This document shows, one piece after another, positions 51,630 through 63,307 of a stretch of 64,000 bases of DNA. This stretch comes from Gemmobacter aquatilis (lineage in GTDB: Bacteria > Pseudomonadota > Alphaproteobacteria > Rhodobacterales > Rhodobacteraceae). Positions within the stretch are counted from its first letter, which is position 1, and the number at the start of each line of letters is the position of its first letter. The notes beneath the pieces were generated by a model that saw nothing but the letters and a program-made list of their open reading frames with translations, did not search any database and was not told where the DNA came from. The position numbers were made by a program, and so were the translations under genes. Where the stretch lies: positions 41,819 to 105,818 of the forward strand of contig NZ_FOCE01000012.1 of NCBI RefSeq assembly GCF_900110025.1, read 5' to 3'.

Positions 51630-51968
51630 CTACAGCTCGATTTCGCCGTCTTTCAGGGGGGCTGGCGGCACGGGCTTGCGGCGGATGATGATGTCGCCAT
51701 TCGGCAGCTTTTCCGGTGGTTCGTAATTGCGCAGATCGCCGATCATGTCGATCAGCTGGCGCAACTCCGGCTCCATCTCGCGCAGCGCATCTTCCATCCC
51801 GCGCAGCGCGGGGTCCATTTCGTCCATCAGCCCGCGCAGAAACATATCGGCACCGCGTTCCATCAGGCTGGGGCCGTCATCCTTGGGGGTGGGCGGATCG
51901 GAGGTGTCCTGCGCCCGGGCAGGGGCAAGGGACAGGCAGAACAGCAGGGGCAGGGTCCAACGGATCAT
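51630..51968 (-). CDS. Small secreted protein, conserved hypothetical
   Basis: A 112-residue protein with a signal peptide (IRWTLPLLFCLSLAPARAQ). The mature part is acidic and helical (LMERGADMFLRGLMDEMDPALRGMEDALREMEPELRQLIDMIGDL; key parts LMERGADMFLRGLM, LRQLIDMIGDL) and ends in PPAPLKDGEIEL. I recognise it as a short Rhodobacteraceae family without known function, sometimes mislabelled as an ATPase; it has no P-loop. The gene lies between the exonuclease and racemase genes on the same strand. Confidence 0.7.
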   Translation of the reverse strand: MIRWTLPLLFCLSLAPARAQDTSDPPTPKDDGPSLMERGADMFLRGLMDEMDPALRGMEDALREMEPELRQLIDMIGDLRNYEPPEKLPNGDIIIRRKPVPPAPLKDGEIEL

Positions 51969-51998
51969 GGCCGCATTATAGGGGGGAAGCGGCTGAAC

Positions 51999-53009
51999 TC
52001 AAAGAGGCAGGTCGATGGTCACGGGAAAGTGGTCCGAGGCGGTCAGCAGCGCGTCGCGCAGTTCCGGCACCGCCCAGCATTTCGGATCGTTCAGCGGGTG
52101 CCAGATCCGCCAATGCGGGCGGCAGGGCAGAAGGCTGGGCGAGACCATGATGAAATCCAGCAGCGCCTCGAAATACCGCTCTTCCTCGGCATTGTAGAAC
52201 CGCGCGGTGGTCGGTTGCAGGCGACTTTCCAGCGCCATCTGGGCGTGAGGATCATGCAGGCGCTGTTCCGGGTCGCAGGCGACACCCATCACCACCTCGA
52301 CCCCGGAATGGCCGAACAGCTTTTCATATTCGTCGAGGCCCGGACCATCGTTGAAATCGCCCAGCACGATCAGATCCTGCCCTGCGACAAGCGTTTCGGT
52401 GATCCGGCTGCGCAGCCAGAGACATTCCGCCAATTGCTTGCGCCGGTTCTCGATCGAGATGCGGGTTGCCTCGGCGGGATGATGGGCGCCGTGCGGGGCC
52501 TTGGATTTCACATGCACCCCGATCAGCCGCAGCGTATGACTGCCCACAGTCACCGCAAGTTCCAGCGGCGGCTTGGAAAAGCGCACGGGTTCGGGCAGCC
52601 CGTCGGCGTTCAGATCGTGGCGGAAGGTGCCGTCGAAGCGCGGATCACCCTGTGGATCGTGCAGGGCGGTCAGGCGGTCGGGATCGTAAAGGAAGCTGAT
52701 CTCCTGCTCGGTTTCTGACCGAAAGCCGGTCACCGCGCGGCGGCAGCGCAGGCCATAAGTGGCGGCGAATGCCTCCAGCGCGCGGGTGGAGGAGCGTTTG
52801 CCGTTGGTATCCGGCGCCTCGATGATCATCACCCCGTCGGCATCCATCGCGGTGAACACGATGCCAAGGGCCGCCAACTGGTCACCCCGGCGCACGCCAT
52901 AGCGCTGCGAGGGGTCGCTATCTTCGTAAAGCCGACCGCGATCATCGAACAGCGCGTTGAACCATTCGACGTTATAGGTGGCCAGACGCAGGGGGCGACG
53001 GGGTTTCAT
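51999..53009 (-). CDS. Endonuclease/exonuclease/phosphatase family protein
   Basis: A 336-residue member of the EEP fold. TYNVEWFNALFDD (metal Asn and Glu), IIEAPDTNGKRSS, VHVKSKAPHG, VLGDFNDGPG and TASDHFPVTI (catalytic His) are the fold motifs. Such enzymes cleave DNA, RNA or phospho-lipids; the specific substrate is unknown. No signal peptide is visible. Its ATG directly follows the stop of the DjlA-like gene (TGAATG), so they are co-translated. Confidence 0.82.
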   Translation of the reverse strand: MKPRRPLRLATYNVEWFNALFDDRGRLYEDSDPSQRYGVRRGDQLAALGIVFTAMDADGVMIIEAPDTNGKRSSTRALEAFAATYGLRCRRAVTGFRSETEQEISFLYDPDRLTALHDPQGDPRFDGTFRHDLNADGLPEPVRFSKPPLELAVTVGSHTLRLIGVHVKSKAPHGAHHPAEATRISIENRRKQLAECLWLRSRITETLVAGQDLIVLGDFNDGPGLDEYEKLFGHSGVEVVMGVACDPEQRLHDPHAQMALESRLQPTTARFYNAEEERYFEALLDFIMVSPSLLPCRPHWRIWHPLNDPKCWAVPELRDALLTASDHFPVTIDLPL

Positions 53010-53705
53010 TCAGGCCGCCTGACGTGCCGCGATTTCTTCCCAGGCGGCATTGACGGCAATCAGGCGGCGTTCGGCCAGCTTCACCGCCTCTTCCGGCACG
53101 CCGCGGGCGATCAGCCGGTCAGGGTGGCTGTCACGCACCGCGGCTTTCCAGGCATTGCGGGCCTCCTCGACCGAAGCATTGGGGGTCAGCCCCAGCACGT
53201 CATAGGGATCGCGCGGCGCGTCGGGCACATAGCGGGCGCGGATCGCGCGGAAGCATGGCTCGCCCACGCCAAAGATGCGGGCGACCTCGTGCAGAAATTC
53301 GTCTTCGGCAGGGTGATAGCTGCCATCGGCAACCGAGACATGGAACAGCCCCTCCAGCAGGTCGGTCAGCACGCGGCTGTCGCCCTGAAACATGGTGCGG
53401 ATCTTTCTGGCATATGCCTCGAACCCCGCCACATCCTGCCGGGCGAGGTTGAAAACGCGGGCGGCGTGGGCCTCTTCTTCGGGGGGAACGTGGAACACCT
53501 GCCGGAAGGCCGACACTTCGTTGCGCGTCACCTCGCCGTCCGCCTTGGCCATCTTGGCCCCCAGCGCGATCACCGCGATGGTGAAGGCGACCGTCCGCTC
53601 GGGGCAGGCCTCGGGCGGGTTGCGGAAGCGATCAAACACCGCGCCAAGGCTTTCGCCCTGCGCCAGCGCGGCAATTGCTTCAAGGATGCGGGTCCAGATC
53701 GACAT
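53010..53705 (-). CDS. DjlA-like J-domain co-chaperone
   Basis: A 231-residue protein. The N-terminal half is a TerB-type helical domain (VAFTIAVIALGAKMAKADGEVTRNEVSAF; VADGSYHPAEDEFLHEVARIFGV). The C-terminal ~65 residues are a J-domain, with DPYDVLGLTPNAS and the essential HPD in RDSHPDRLIARG. Unlike E. coli DjlA there is no clear N-terminal membrane anchor. It would stimulate DnaK ATPase. Immediately upstream of the EEP nuclease gene. Confidence 0.9.
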   Translation of the reverse strand: MSIWTRILEAIAALAQGESLGAVFDRFRNPPEACPERTVAFTIAVIALGAKMAKADGEVTRNEVSAFRQVFHVPPEEEAHAARVFNLARQDVAGFEAYARKIRTMFQGDSRVLTDLLEGLFHVSVADGSYHPAEDEFLHEVARIFGVGEPCFRAIRARYVPDAPRDPYDVLGLTPNASVEEARNAWKAAVRDSHPDRLIARGVPEEAVKLAERRLIAVNAAWEEIAARQAA

Positions 53706-53736
53706 GAGCCAAGAATAACGGCGAAAGACCGAGCTG

Positions 53737-54225
53737 TCAGGTCAAGATTTTTTGTAGCAGCCACAGATCCCAGAACTGCCCGAATTTCCAGCCCGCTTCG
53801 GGCACGGTGCCGACAAGGCGATAGCCGAGCGCCTCGTGAAAGGCCCGGCCCGGCGGGTTGCCGCCCGACACACCGCCGATCAGCTGGTGATGCCCTGCGG
53901 CGCGGGCGTGATCTTCCAGCGCGGCCATCAGCGCCCGGCCAAGGCCCCGGCCATGCGCTTCGGGGGCAAGAATCACCGTATGTTCCATGCAGCGCGCATA
54001 GCCGTTGCCCGCGCGGAATTGGCCGTAGGTCGCAAAGCCGACCGGGCGCTCATTGACCAGCGCGGTGAAAAAGCCGTGCCCGGCAGCGTGGCGCGCGTCA
54101 TAGTATGCCTGCATCGCCTCGGCAGTTTTTTCTTCCGAGGAAAACGTGACCAGCGTGGCGCGGATCAGCGGGTTCCAGAAGGCGCGGATCGGCTCCAGAT
54201 CCGCGGGGCTTGTGGGGCGGATCAT
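53737..54225 (-). CDS. GNAT acetyltransferase (phosphinothricin acetyltransferase-like)
   Basis: A 162-residue acetyltransferase. IRPTSPADLEPIRAFWNPLI is the family N-terminus, and LAPEAHGRGLGRALMAALEDHARAAG is the acetyl-CoA loop (Q/RxxGxG/A as RGLGRA). HQLIGGVSGGNPPGRAFHEALGY follows, as in the Pat/Bar-type group. It may acetylate an amino-acid analogue or related amine. Its ATG overlaps the stop of the VOC gene by four bases. Substrate unknown. Confidence 0.85.
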   Translation of the reverse strand: MIRPTSPADLEPIRAFWNPLIRATLVTFSSEEKTAEAMQAYYDARHAAGHGFFTALVNERPVGFATYGQFRAGNGYARCMEHTVILAPEAHGRGLGRALMAALEDHARAAGHHQLIGGVSGGNPPGRAFHEALGYRLVGTVPEAGWKFGQFWDLWLLQKILT

Positions 54226-54836
54226 TGCAGCACCCTTGGCCCGTGCGGCGTGGCGAAGGTGGCGCGCAGCGCCTTGGCGGGGCCGGGCACGATCTGCACG
54301 CGCGGATCGGCGAACCGCCCGGCAAGGGCGGTGCGCAGGGCCGGGGCCTCGGGATGGGCGATTTCCAACAGGGTCAGGCGCAGCCCGCTGTCGGGCAGGC
54401 GCGTGGCGGGATGGGCGCTGCCCTGCCAGGCGATCAGCGCGGGAAAGGCGTTGTCGAACGGCAGGATGCCATCGGCGGGCACCGCCATCGTCCAGCGCAG
54501 CTCCCCCCGGCTGAGCGCCAGGGCGGCGCCGATGCCGGGCGGGCTGGCGGCGATTTCTGCCGCCAGATCGCTGCAGCGGCAGATCCAGTTGGTCAGCCGC
54601 GGCGGCCCGGTGAAGCGATCCAGATCGAACCAGCGCGGAAAGGCCGGGCGGGGCAGCGTCTGGTCGGGGGCGATGACCTCGAAATACAGATCGCCCAAGC
54701 CCAGCAGCCGGTTATGCGTTGCCATCAGCGCGTGCTGCCCGCCCGCCACCAAGGGCACGCCAAGCACCGCTTCGACATGGGCCACGCCCTCCTCCAGCGT
54801 CTGGGCCGACAGCGCGAGGTGATCGAGGGTCAGCAT
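54222..54836 (-). CDS. VOC superfamily (glyoxalase-like domain) protein
   Basis: A 204-residue protein with the glyoxalase-like domain signature: LTLDHLALSAQTLEEGVAHVEAVLGVP, then GTHN-type block ATHNRLLGLGDLYFEVIAPDQ. The fold includes dioxygenases and lyases. No substrate can be assigned. The ATG overlaps the ppx stop by seven bases, and its stop overlaps the acetyltransferase start, so these three are one transcript. Confidence 0.8.
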   Translation of the reverse strand: MLTLDHLALSAQTLEEGVAHVEAVLGVPLVAGGQHALMATHNRLLGLGDLYFEVIAPDQTLPRPAFPRWFDLDRFTGPPRLTNWICRCSDLAAEIAASPPGIGAALALSRGELRWTMAVPADGILPFDNAFPALIAWQGSAHPATRLPDSGLRLTLLEIAHPEAPALRTALAGRFADPRVQIVPGPAKALRATFATPHGPRVLQ

Positions 54837-56386
54837 CTGCCCAGCGTGATCTTAGGTGTGGCTTTCAGCGAGACAACCAGCGCGTTGAACCGCGCCTGCG
54901 CCACCTCGCCCATCAGCCCGACGCCGCGTTCTGTCAGCCGCAGTTCCAGCACGCGCTTCTTGGGGGTCCAGTGCAGGCTGCCGGCCTCTTCGGGATGGTC
55001 GATCGAGAACATGGCACCGAAACGCATCGCCTTGCCCAGAACCTCGGCCTCGGTCATTTCTTCTTCGGTCAGCAGGCGGAACAGCGGCTCCATCCGGCTG
55101 CCCGCGCGGCTGTTCTTGTAGCGGTGCAACAAGGCCAGCCCCAGAAACACCCGCCCCGTATGATCCAAGCCCCCAAGGTTGGCCCGCGTCGCATTGTCGA
55201 AACAGCTTTCGGCGCGGTAATCCGGGTGGGTGCGCCACGAGGTATCGTGCAACAGGCAGGCCGCCTTGATCAGGCGGTGACGGTCGGGCGAGGCCGATTT
55301 GAACAGCGGCTGCAGGAAGGTGTACAGCTTCTTGCCAAAGCCGGGCAGACGGGCCTGCGTCGCCTCCGATGCGCGGCAAGCCTCGATCAGCGGGTCGCGG
55401 GCGCGCAGTTTCTCGGGCATCTGTTCATACAGCATCCCCTCGCGGATCCCGTAAGACGAGATGTCGATTTCCGAGGGTTTGAAGATCGTCACCAGCTCGC
55501 GCAGCACCTCGCTGGCCAGCGGCACCAGCTCCATCCGCTCGGCGCCGGTGCCGGTGCGGGCACGCAGCATCGTCAGGTCTGATGCGGCGATCCAGTCCAG
55601 CGTGTCGATCACCGATTTCGGCGTCATGCGGTATTCGTGCAGCACGGTCAGCGGGTAGTTGCGCCGCTCCATGTCCAGCCGGGCGATGACGCGCCAGCTG
55701 CCGCCGACCAGATAGATCCGCTCGCCGCGCGAATCGAATTCGCCCTGCATCTGGCGCAGGATCTTCTGGATATGCTCCTGCCGCTTCTTCGGACCGCCCT
55801 CCACCTGTTGCAGCCGGAACGGGCCCAGCGGCGAGGTCATGCGGCGCCCCACCTTGCCGCCGCCGATTCGCGCTAGTTCCATCGAGTTGCCGCCGATGTC
55901 GCAGACGATGCCCTTGGCATCCGGCCAGCCCAGCAGCACCCCCTGCGCCGACAGCCGCGCCTCTTCGTCACCGTCGATCACGAAGATCTTCAACCCGGTT
56001 TCGCGCAGCACCTGTTCCTGAAAGGCCGGGCCATCCTCGGCCTCGCGCACGGCTGCCGTGGCCACCACGGACAGCGGCGAAATTCCCATGCCCTCGGCCA
56101 GCAGCGCGAACCGTTTCAGCGCGGCCAGTGCGCGTTTCGCGCCTTCGGGGTTCAGACGCCCGGTTTCCGCCAGCCCTTTGCCCAGCCCCGCCATGACCTT
56201 TTCATTGTAGAAATAGGCTGGCGAGCGGGCCGCGCCATCAAATACCACCATCCGCACCGAGTTCGATCCGACATCGACCACCCCCACACGGCTCAGCGCC
56301 CGCACCGAGGGGTCATCGAACAGCGCCCGCCCAAAAGGGCCAGCATCGTCATGTGCCGCATCCAGCATGTCGGCTGATCCCGCCAT
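54830..56386 (-). CDS. ppx: Exopolyphosphatase/pppGpp phosphohydrolase
   Basis: A 518-residue Ppx/GppA phosphatase that degrades polyphosphate from its ends. VVDVGSNSVRMVVFDG, TAAVREAEDGPAF, VCDIGGNSMELARI and YLVGGSWRVIARLDM are ASKHA motifs; the C-terminal part has an HD-like region (ACLLHDTSWRTHPDYR). The longer N-terminal tail is typical of alphaproteobacterial Ppx. ATG 56386 follows GGGAGAG. Downstream of ppk, together controlling polyphosphate level. Length a little above Ppx from enterobacteria. Confidence 0.94.
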   Translation of the reverse strand: MAGSADMLDAAHDDAGPFGRALFDDPSVRALSRVGVVDVGSNSVRMVVFDGAARSPAYFYNEKVMAGLGKGLAETGRLNPEGAKRALAALKRFALLAEGMGISPLSVVATAAVREAEDGPAFQEQVLRETGLKIFVIDGDEEARLSAQGVLLGWPDAKGIVCDIGGNSMELARIGGGKVGRRMTSPLGPFRLQQVEGGPKKRQEHIQKILRQMQGEFDSRGERIYLVGGSWRVIARLDMERRNYPLTVLHEYRMTPKSVIDTLDWIAASDLTMLRARTGTGAERMELVPLASEVLRELVTIFKPSEIDISSYGIREGMLYEQMPEKLRARDPLIEACRASEATQARLPGFGKKLYTFLQPLFKSASPDRHRLIKAACLLHDTSWRTHPDYRAESCFDNATRANLGGLDHTGRVFLGLALLHRYKNSRAGSRMEPLFRLLTEEEMTEAEVLGKAMRFGAMFSIDHPEEAGSLHWTPKKRVLELRLTERGVGLMGEVAQARFNALVVSLKATPKITLGRC

Positions 56387-56457
56387 TGCGTCTCTCCCGT
56401 TCTTGCGCTGCGACCTTGCCGCTCAAGCGGCGGCAGGGTCAAGCGGTTCCGCCGCGT

Positions 56458-58644
<2,187 letters not shown>

Positions 58645-58698
58645 GTGCTTGCTTTTGTTTGGTTCTTGTAACGCCTGCATGACAGTATCGGGCTGTGC

Positions 58699-59379
58699 CT
58701 AGTTTCTGTCCAGCGCCTCGTCCAGCAACTCGGCGGCAAGCTGACGTGTCACCGGCCCGCCACGGGCCAGAGCTTCGGCATCCAGCCGCGCCACCAGATC
58801 GCGGGCGGCGGCAAGGCTGCGGTCCATCCGCGCCACCAGCCAGCCGATCAGTGCGGGCGCCACCACGATCTGCCGGTCAGCAAACAGTTTCAGCAGCACC
58901 GCCGACAGCAGCGCATCATCCGGCGCCTCGATCCGGGTGATGGCGGTGCCCTGCATCCGGCTCAGCAGATCGGGCAGGGCCAGCCCCCAGTCGCGCGGCG
59001 GGCGGGTGGCGGTCAGCAGCAAGGGAAGGCGCCGTTCGGCCAGCCGGTTATGCAGATGAAACAGCGCGGTTTCAGCGCGCGGATCGCCCGCGACATCGGC
59101 CGCATCCTCCACCACCACCGGCGTCAGGGCGCGCGCTTCAATATCCGCCAGCCCAAGCGAGCCGCCCGCCATGATCTGCGCGCCGTTTGCCGCCGCCCAG
59201 ACATGTGCCAGATGGGTCTTGCCCGATCCTTCCGGGCCGATCAGCAGCATCTTGCCCAGCGGCCAGCCGGTCGCAGCCTCCACGGTTGCCAGCGCCAGGG
59301 CATTGGCGGGCGAAACGAAGAAATCCGCCCGCCGCAAGGACGCCCGGGCCGGCAGGTCGAACGCAAGCTGTGCCGTCAC
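58699..59379 (-). CDS. hdaA: DnaA inactivator HdaA (DnaA/Hda family)
   Basis: A 226-residue short DnaA-like AAA+ ATPase: Walker A IGPEGSGKTHLAHVW, Walker B-like VVVEDA, LLLTATRPPRDWGLALPDLLSRM (sensor 1 region) and MDRSLAAARDLVARLD (sensor 2). It lacks the DnaA DNA-binding domain. Hda promotes hydrolysis of ATP-DnaA with the sliding clamp to prevent re-initiation. It begins with a clamp-binding-like QLAFDLP motif. The GTG start overlaps the AI-2E stop (GTGA). Confidence 0.93.
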   Translation of the reverse strand: MTAQLAFDLPARASLRRADFFVSPANALALATVEAATGWPLGKMLLIGPEGSGKTHLAHVWAAANGAQIMAGGSLGLADIEARALTPVVVEDAADVAGDPRAETALFHLHNRLAERRLPLLLTATRPPRDWGLALPDLLSRMQGTAITRIEAPDDALLSAVLLKLFADRQIVVAPALIGWLVARMDRSLAAARDLVARLDAEALARGGPVTRQLAAELLDEALDRN

Positions 59380-60455
59380 GCGGCATCCTCATCCTGAGCG
59401 GGATGTTCCAGCCCGGTATACAGGCGGCTGGTCTTGTATTGGTCGATGGCAAACCGCGCCAGAACCCCCATCGAGGCGGCTATCGGCACTGCGACCAGCA
59501 TCCCCACAAAGCCGAACAGCGTGCCAAAGGCCGACAGCGCGAACAGCAGCCAGACTGGATGCAGCCCCACCGAATTGCCCACAAGCTTCGGTGTGATCAC
59601 ATTGCCTTCCAGAAATTGCCCCAGCGCGAAAATCCCCGCAACGATACCGATCGACAGCCAGTCCCCCCAGAACTGGAACAGTGCCAGCCCCATGGCCAGC
59701 GTGCCGCCAATGATCGCGCCGACATAGGGAATGAAAGTGATCGCCCCGGCAATCGCCCCCACGATCAGCCCGTAATTCAGCCCGGCAAGGATCAGCGCGA
59801 TGGCGTAAAAGCTGCCCAGCACCAGACAGACCGACAATTGCCCGCGCACAAAGGCCGCCAGCACCGTGTCGATCTCGCGCCCCAGTTGGCGGATCACCGG
59901 CGCATGGTCGCGCGGCAGGATCTCGTCGATCCGGGCAATCATCCGGTCCCAGTCCAGCAGCAGATAGAAGGCCACCACCGGCACGACGACGATGAACAGC
60001 ACCGCGCTGATCACCCCCATGGCCGAACCGATCAGCGAATTGATCAGCTCGCCCCCCTTGGACTGGATGGATTGGCCGATATCATCCAGCGCCTGCCGCA
60101 TGGTCGAGGTTTCGTCCTGCAGATCGGGGAACCGTTCCAGCAGGAACGTCTGCAACTGCTTGAACATCTGCGGCGCGGCGTTCACCAGCTCGGTCAACTG
60201 GCTGATCAGCGTCGGCACCACGGCCAGCAGCAACAGCACCGTGGTCAGCACGGCAATGATGGCGATCACCCCGGTTGCCGCCACCCGCGACAGGCCCAAC
60301 CGTTCCAGCCGGTCGGCGACCGGATCGAGGAAATAGCCGATGGCGCCGCCCACAAGGAACGGCAGGATGACATCCCCCAGAAACCACAGCAGCAAAATGA
60401 AGACGAGCGCGGCAAGCCCCCAGTATTTCGCCTGATCCCGAACCGGAAGTGCCAT
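59376..60455 (-). CDS. AI-2E family (YdiK/PerM-like) membrane transporter
   Basis: A 359-residue permease with about eight hydrophobic helices. [34 protein letters not shown] is the N-terminal block, and [27 protein letters not shown] plus [24 protein letters not shown] are the conserved C-terminal blocks of the AI-2E family. Substrates differ between members and are mostly unknown. ATG 60455 follows AAGGGGG. It is coupled to hdaA by a 4-base overlap. Confidence 0.92.
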   Translation of the reverse strand: MALPVRDQAKYWGLAALVFILLLWFLGDVILPFLVGGAIGYFLDPVADRLERLGLSRVAATGVIAIIAVLTTVLLLLAVVPTLISQLTELVNAAPQMFKQLQTFLLERFPDLQDETSTMRQALDDIGQSIQSKGGELINSLIGSAMGVISAVLFIVVVPVVAFYLLLDWDRMIARIDEILPRDHAPVIRQLGREIDTVLAAFVRGQLSVCLVLGSFYAIALILAGLNYGLIVGAIAGAITFIPYVGAIIGGTLAMGLALFQFWGDWLSIGIVAGIFALGQFLEGNVITPKLVGNSVGLHPVWLLFALSAFGTLFGFVGMLVAVPIAASMGVLARFAIDQYKTSRLYTGLEHPAQDEDAA

Positions 60456-60527
60456 GCTGCCCCCTTGGCTTGCGCAAGCCTTCAGATTGCCCATCGGGGG
60501 GCGGGTTTCAAGGGGGGCAGGCGCTGG

Positions 60528-60932
60528 TCACAGCCCCCAGATCGCGGCTTCGGCAATCTCGACCGAATTTCCGGCAGGATCGCGCAGATAGATCGACCGC
60601 CCGCCCGAGGGCCAGTCGTGTTCATGCTCGATCTCCACCCCTTCGCCGCGCAGATGGGCTTTCCAGCGGTCAAGCTCCGCCAGATCAGCGGCGCGAAAGC
60701 ACAGATGGCCCGCACCCGTCGCGCCATGCGCGGGGATGCCATGTTGCTGCGCCGGATCGGAGGACGCGCCGGGGGCGAAAATCAGCAGCATCTGCGCCCC
60801 GCAACGCAGGAAGGCAAAGCGCCCCGGCACCTCGCGCACCGGCTCCAGCCCGAAGACGCGGCGATAGAAGGCGGCGCAGCCTTGCGGATCATCGGCATAG
60901 ATCACGGTTTCAAGGATGGCGGTCGCACGCAT
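60528..60932 (-). CDS. VOC family protein
   Basis: A 134-residue glyoxalase-fold protein: [47 protein letters not shown] and [13 protein letters not shown] match the VOC metal-site pattern with His, His and Glu candidates (GHLCF, VEIAE). This pattern is shared by glyoxalase I, fosfomycin-resistance enzymes and dioxygenases; specific activity cannot be assigned. Single gene between the AI-2E permease and divergent proS. Confidence 0.85.
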   Translation of the reverse strand: MRATAILETVIYADDPQGCAAFYRRVFGLEPVREVPGRFAFLRCGAQMLLIFAPGASSDPAQQHGIPAHGATGAGHLCFRAADLAELDRWKAHLRGEGVEIEHEHDWPSGGRSIYLRDPAGNSVEIAEAAIWGL

Positions 60933-61060
60933 GGCAGGCTCCGGCAGCCGGGAACGCGCCCAGTATCCGCCCCCGCCGCCCGCATGGCAACCACCTGCGT
61001 GGCTTGCCTGATCGGGGGCGAGGCGTTAGGAACGCTCAAACGTTTTTCATGAGGCCACAC

Positions 61061-62398
61061 ATGCGTCTGACGCGCTACTTCCTGCCCGTTCTGAAGGAAA
61101 ACCCCGCCGAGGCGCAGATCGTCTCGCATCGCTACATGCTGCGTGCCGGCATGATCAAGCAGCAGGCAGCGGGGATTTATTCGTGGCTGCCGCTGGGGTT
61201 CAAGGTGCTCAAACGCATCGAACAGATCGTGCACGAGGAACAGGTCCGCGCGGGCCACATTCCGCTGCTGATGCCCACCCTGCAACCCGCCGATCTGTGG
61301 CGCGAAAGCGGGCGCTATGATGACTACGGTCAGGAAATGCTGCGCATCAAGGACCGGCACGAACGCGAAATGCTCTATGGCCCGACCAACGAGGAGATGA
61401 TCACCGACATCTTCCGCAGCCATGTGAACAGCTACAAGGACCTGCCGCTGACGCTGTATCACATCCAGTGGAAGTTCCGCGACGAGATGCGCCCGCGTTT
61501 CGGCGTGATGCGGGGCCGCGAATTCCTGATGAAGGACGGCTACAACTTCGACCTCACCAAAGAGGACGCGCTGCACGCCTACAACCGCCACATGGTCAGC
61601 TATCTGCGCACCTATGAACGCATGGGCCTGACCGCCATTCCGATGCGCGCGGCCTCTGGCCCGATCGGCGGCGACAACACGCATGAATTCCTCGTGCTGG
61701 CCTCCACCGGCGAGTCGGAGGTGTTCTATGACGCGCAGGTGCCCGACCTGAAACTCGGCGCGCGCGAGGTCGATTTTGACAACCGCGCCGAAGTGGCGGC
61801 GATCTGTCAGGAGTTCACCACGCTTTACGCCCGCACCGACGAAACCCATGACGAGGCCGTCTTCAACCAGATCCCCGAAGACCGCCGCAAGGTGGGCCGG
61901 GGCATTGAGGTGGGGCAGATCTTCTATTTCGGCACCAAATATTCCGAAAGCATGGGCGCCACCGTCGTCACCGCCGATGGCAGCCGCGTGCCGGTGGAAA
62001 TGGGCTCGCACGGGATCGGCGTCAGCCGCCTGCTGGGCGCAATCATCGAGGCCAGCCATGACGACAAGGGTATCATCTGGCCAGAAGGCGTGACCCCGTT
62101 CCATGCCGGGATCGTCAACCTGAAACAGGGCGATGCGGGCACCGATGCGGCCTGCGAGGGCCTGTACAAGGCGCTGAAAGCCAAGGGGCTGGACCCGCTC
62201 TATGATGACCGCGACGAGCGGGCCGGGGCGAAATTCGCCACGATGGACCTGATCGGCCTGCCGTGGCGGGTGACGGTCGGCCCGCGCGGGCTGGCCAATG
62301 GCGTGGTGGAACTGACCTGCCGCCGCACCGGCGTCAGCGAAGAGATGAGCGCCGAGGCGGCGGTGGAGCGTCTGGCCGGGATCTATGCCGACTGGTGA
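61061..62398 (+). CDS. proS: Prolyl-tRNA synthetase (short alphaproteobacterial type)
   Basis: A 445-residue class II synthetase charging tRNA-Pro. [26 protein letters not shown] is the alphaproteobacterial N-terminus. [28 protein letters not shown] (motif 2 region), [23 protein letters not shown] and [13 protein letters not shown] (motif 3) are visible. The editing insertion of long bacterial ProRS is absent, as usual in this group. The ATG at 61061 gives the family N-terminus; the long upstream extension of the frame is not coding. A dispersed repeat follows the stop. Confidence 0.97.
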   Translation: MRLTRYFLPVLKENPAEAQIVSHRYMLRAGMIKQQAAGIYSWLPLGFKVLKRIEQIVHEEQVRAGHIPLLMPTLQPADLWRESGRYDDYGQEMLRIKDRHEREMLYGPTNEEMITDIFRSHVNSYKDLPLTLYHIQWKFRDEMRPRFGVMRGREFLMKDGYNFDLTKEDALHAYNRHMVSYLRTYERMGLTAIPMRAASGPIGGDNTHEFLVLASTGESEVFYDAQVPDLKLGAREVDFDNRAEVAAICQEFTTLYARTDETHDEAVFNQIPEDRRKVGRGIEVGQIFYFGTKYSESMGATVVTADGSRVPVEMGSHGIGVSRLLGAIIEASHDDKGIIWPEGVTPFHAGIVNLKQGDAGTDAACEGLYKALKAKGLDPLYDDRDERAGAKFATMDLIGLPWRVTVGPRGLANGVVELTCRRTGVSEEMSAEAAVERLAGIYADW

Positions 62399-62409
62399 TC
62401 TGCGGCTGT

Positions 62410-62466
62410 GACGCCCGGGGGCTTCACGCCCCCGGACCCCCGTGGGGTATTTTTGCAAAGAAGAAG
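62410..62466. repeat. Composite dispersed repeat after proS
   Basis: A perfect 8-bp hairpin CCGGGGGC-TTCAC-GCCCCCGG (62415-62435) followed by GGACCCCCGTGG and the unit GGTATTTTTGCAAAGAAGAA. It is the reverse complement, with changes, of the composite between allE and allA. Terminator-like hairpin, T-run in the unit. Confidence 0.8.
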
Positions 62467-62475
62467 GGGCCGGGG

Positions 62476-62724
62476 CTACGCTGCGGCCCTTTTGCTTTTA
62501 CAGGCCGTGACCAGAGTCAGGCCGAAGAAGTTGCCGAACTGCAGCAGGATGGGGAACGTCGCCAGAACGGCAGCGATCAACAGAGCCGACAAGAGCGGCG
62601 GGCCGAGCAAAGCGCCGTGAGGCTTTGCCAGAAGGTTCTGCACCCGAGGGACAGGGTGGCGCCAAGGCTCAGGCGTTCGCCGCATGCTGCAGCGGGCAGG
62701 GGGGCCAGAACGCAAACGAGCCAA
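62476..62724 (-). pseudogene. Remnant ORF possibly cut by the IS element
   Basis: An 82-codon frame reading from the IS edge toward proS. Only the last ~40 residues look protein-like: a single hydrophobic helix (PLLSALLIAAVLATFPILLQF) followed by a basic tail. It starts at a TTG without a good ribosome site and its frame remains open into the IS end, consistent with a gene whose 5' part was lost. I do not recognise the family. Confidence 0.3.
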
Positions 62725-62931
62725 GAGGTTGCGCGGTACTCCTCCCCGTTTTAACGGGGCGCAGAAGTAGACTTCAGGCAGCCATCTTCAGTTTCTGGGC
62801 GGGTGTGATGCCGCCGATGCCCATGTTGGGGCGCTCATTGTTGTAAGTCCATAGCCAGTCAGTTGCGATCTCCTGCGCCTCCTCGACGACTTCGTCGATG
62901 ACGCAGAACTCGTCGCCCGTATCAAGGCACA

Positions 62932-62957
62932 GTCACCGCGGTAACAACCGGCCGGTT
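62932..62957. repeat. Second palindromic insertion in IS orfB
   Basis: Two palindromes lie head to tail: GTCACCGCGGTAAC (62932-62945, one mismatch) and AACCGGCCGGTT (62946-62957, perfect). They separate the RHEWL end of piece 2 from the rest of the IS3 frame. The expected coding bases for DQY-I-type residues are missing here. Confidence 0.6.
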
Positions 62958-63282
62958 ACAGCCATTCATGCCGGACGGTCCTGTTGTAACGCTCGACATA
63001 AGCGTTCTGCTGGGGCTTTCCGGGCTGGATGTGGTTCAGGGCAATGCCCTGCTTCTCGGCCCAGATCATCAGCGTGGAGCTGATGTATTCCGGGCCATTG
63101 TCCACCCTGATCGCCAGCGGCTTCCCGCGCCACTCAATGATCTGGTTCAGCGACCGGACTACGCGCTCAGCCGGGAGCGAGAAGTCGACTTCGATCCCCA
63201 AACCTTCGCGGTTGAAGTCGTCCAACAGGTTCAGAAGCCGGAACTGGCGGTCGTCGGCCAAGCGATCAGCCATGTTCGTCGG

Positions 63283-63307
63283 GAAAACAGTCCCCCGGAC
63301 TGTTTTC
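63283..63307. repeat. Perfect 25-bp REP-like palindrome inserted in IS orfB
   Basis: GAAAACAGTCC-CCC-GGACTGTTTTC has perfect 11-bp arms and a 3-base loop. It lies inside a segment of about 47 bases that interrupts the transposase reading exactly between VWSM and MADRLADD. The unit resembles REP-type palindromes common in Rhodobacteraceae intergenic DNA. Confidence 0.85.
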
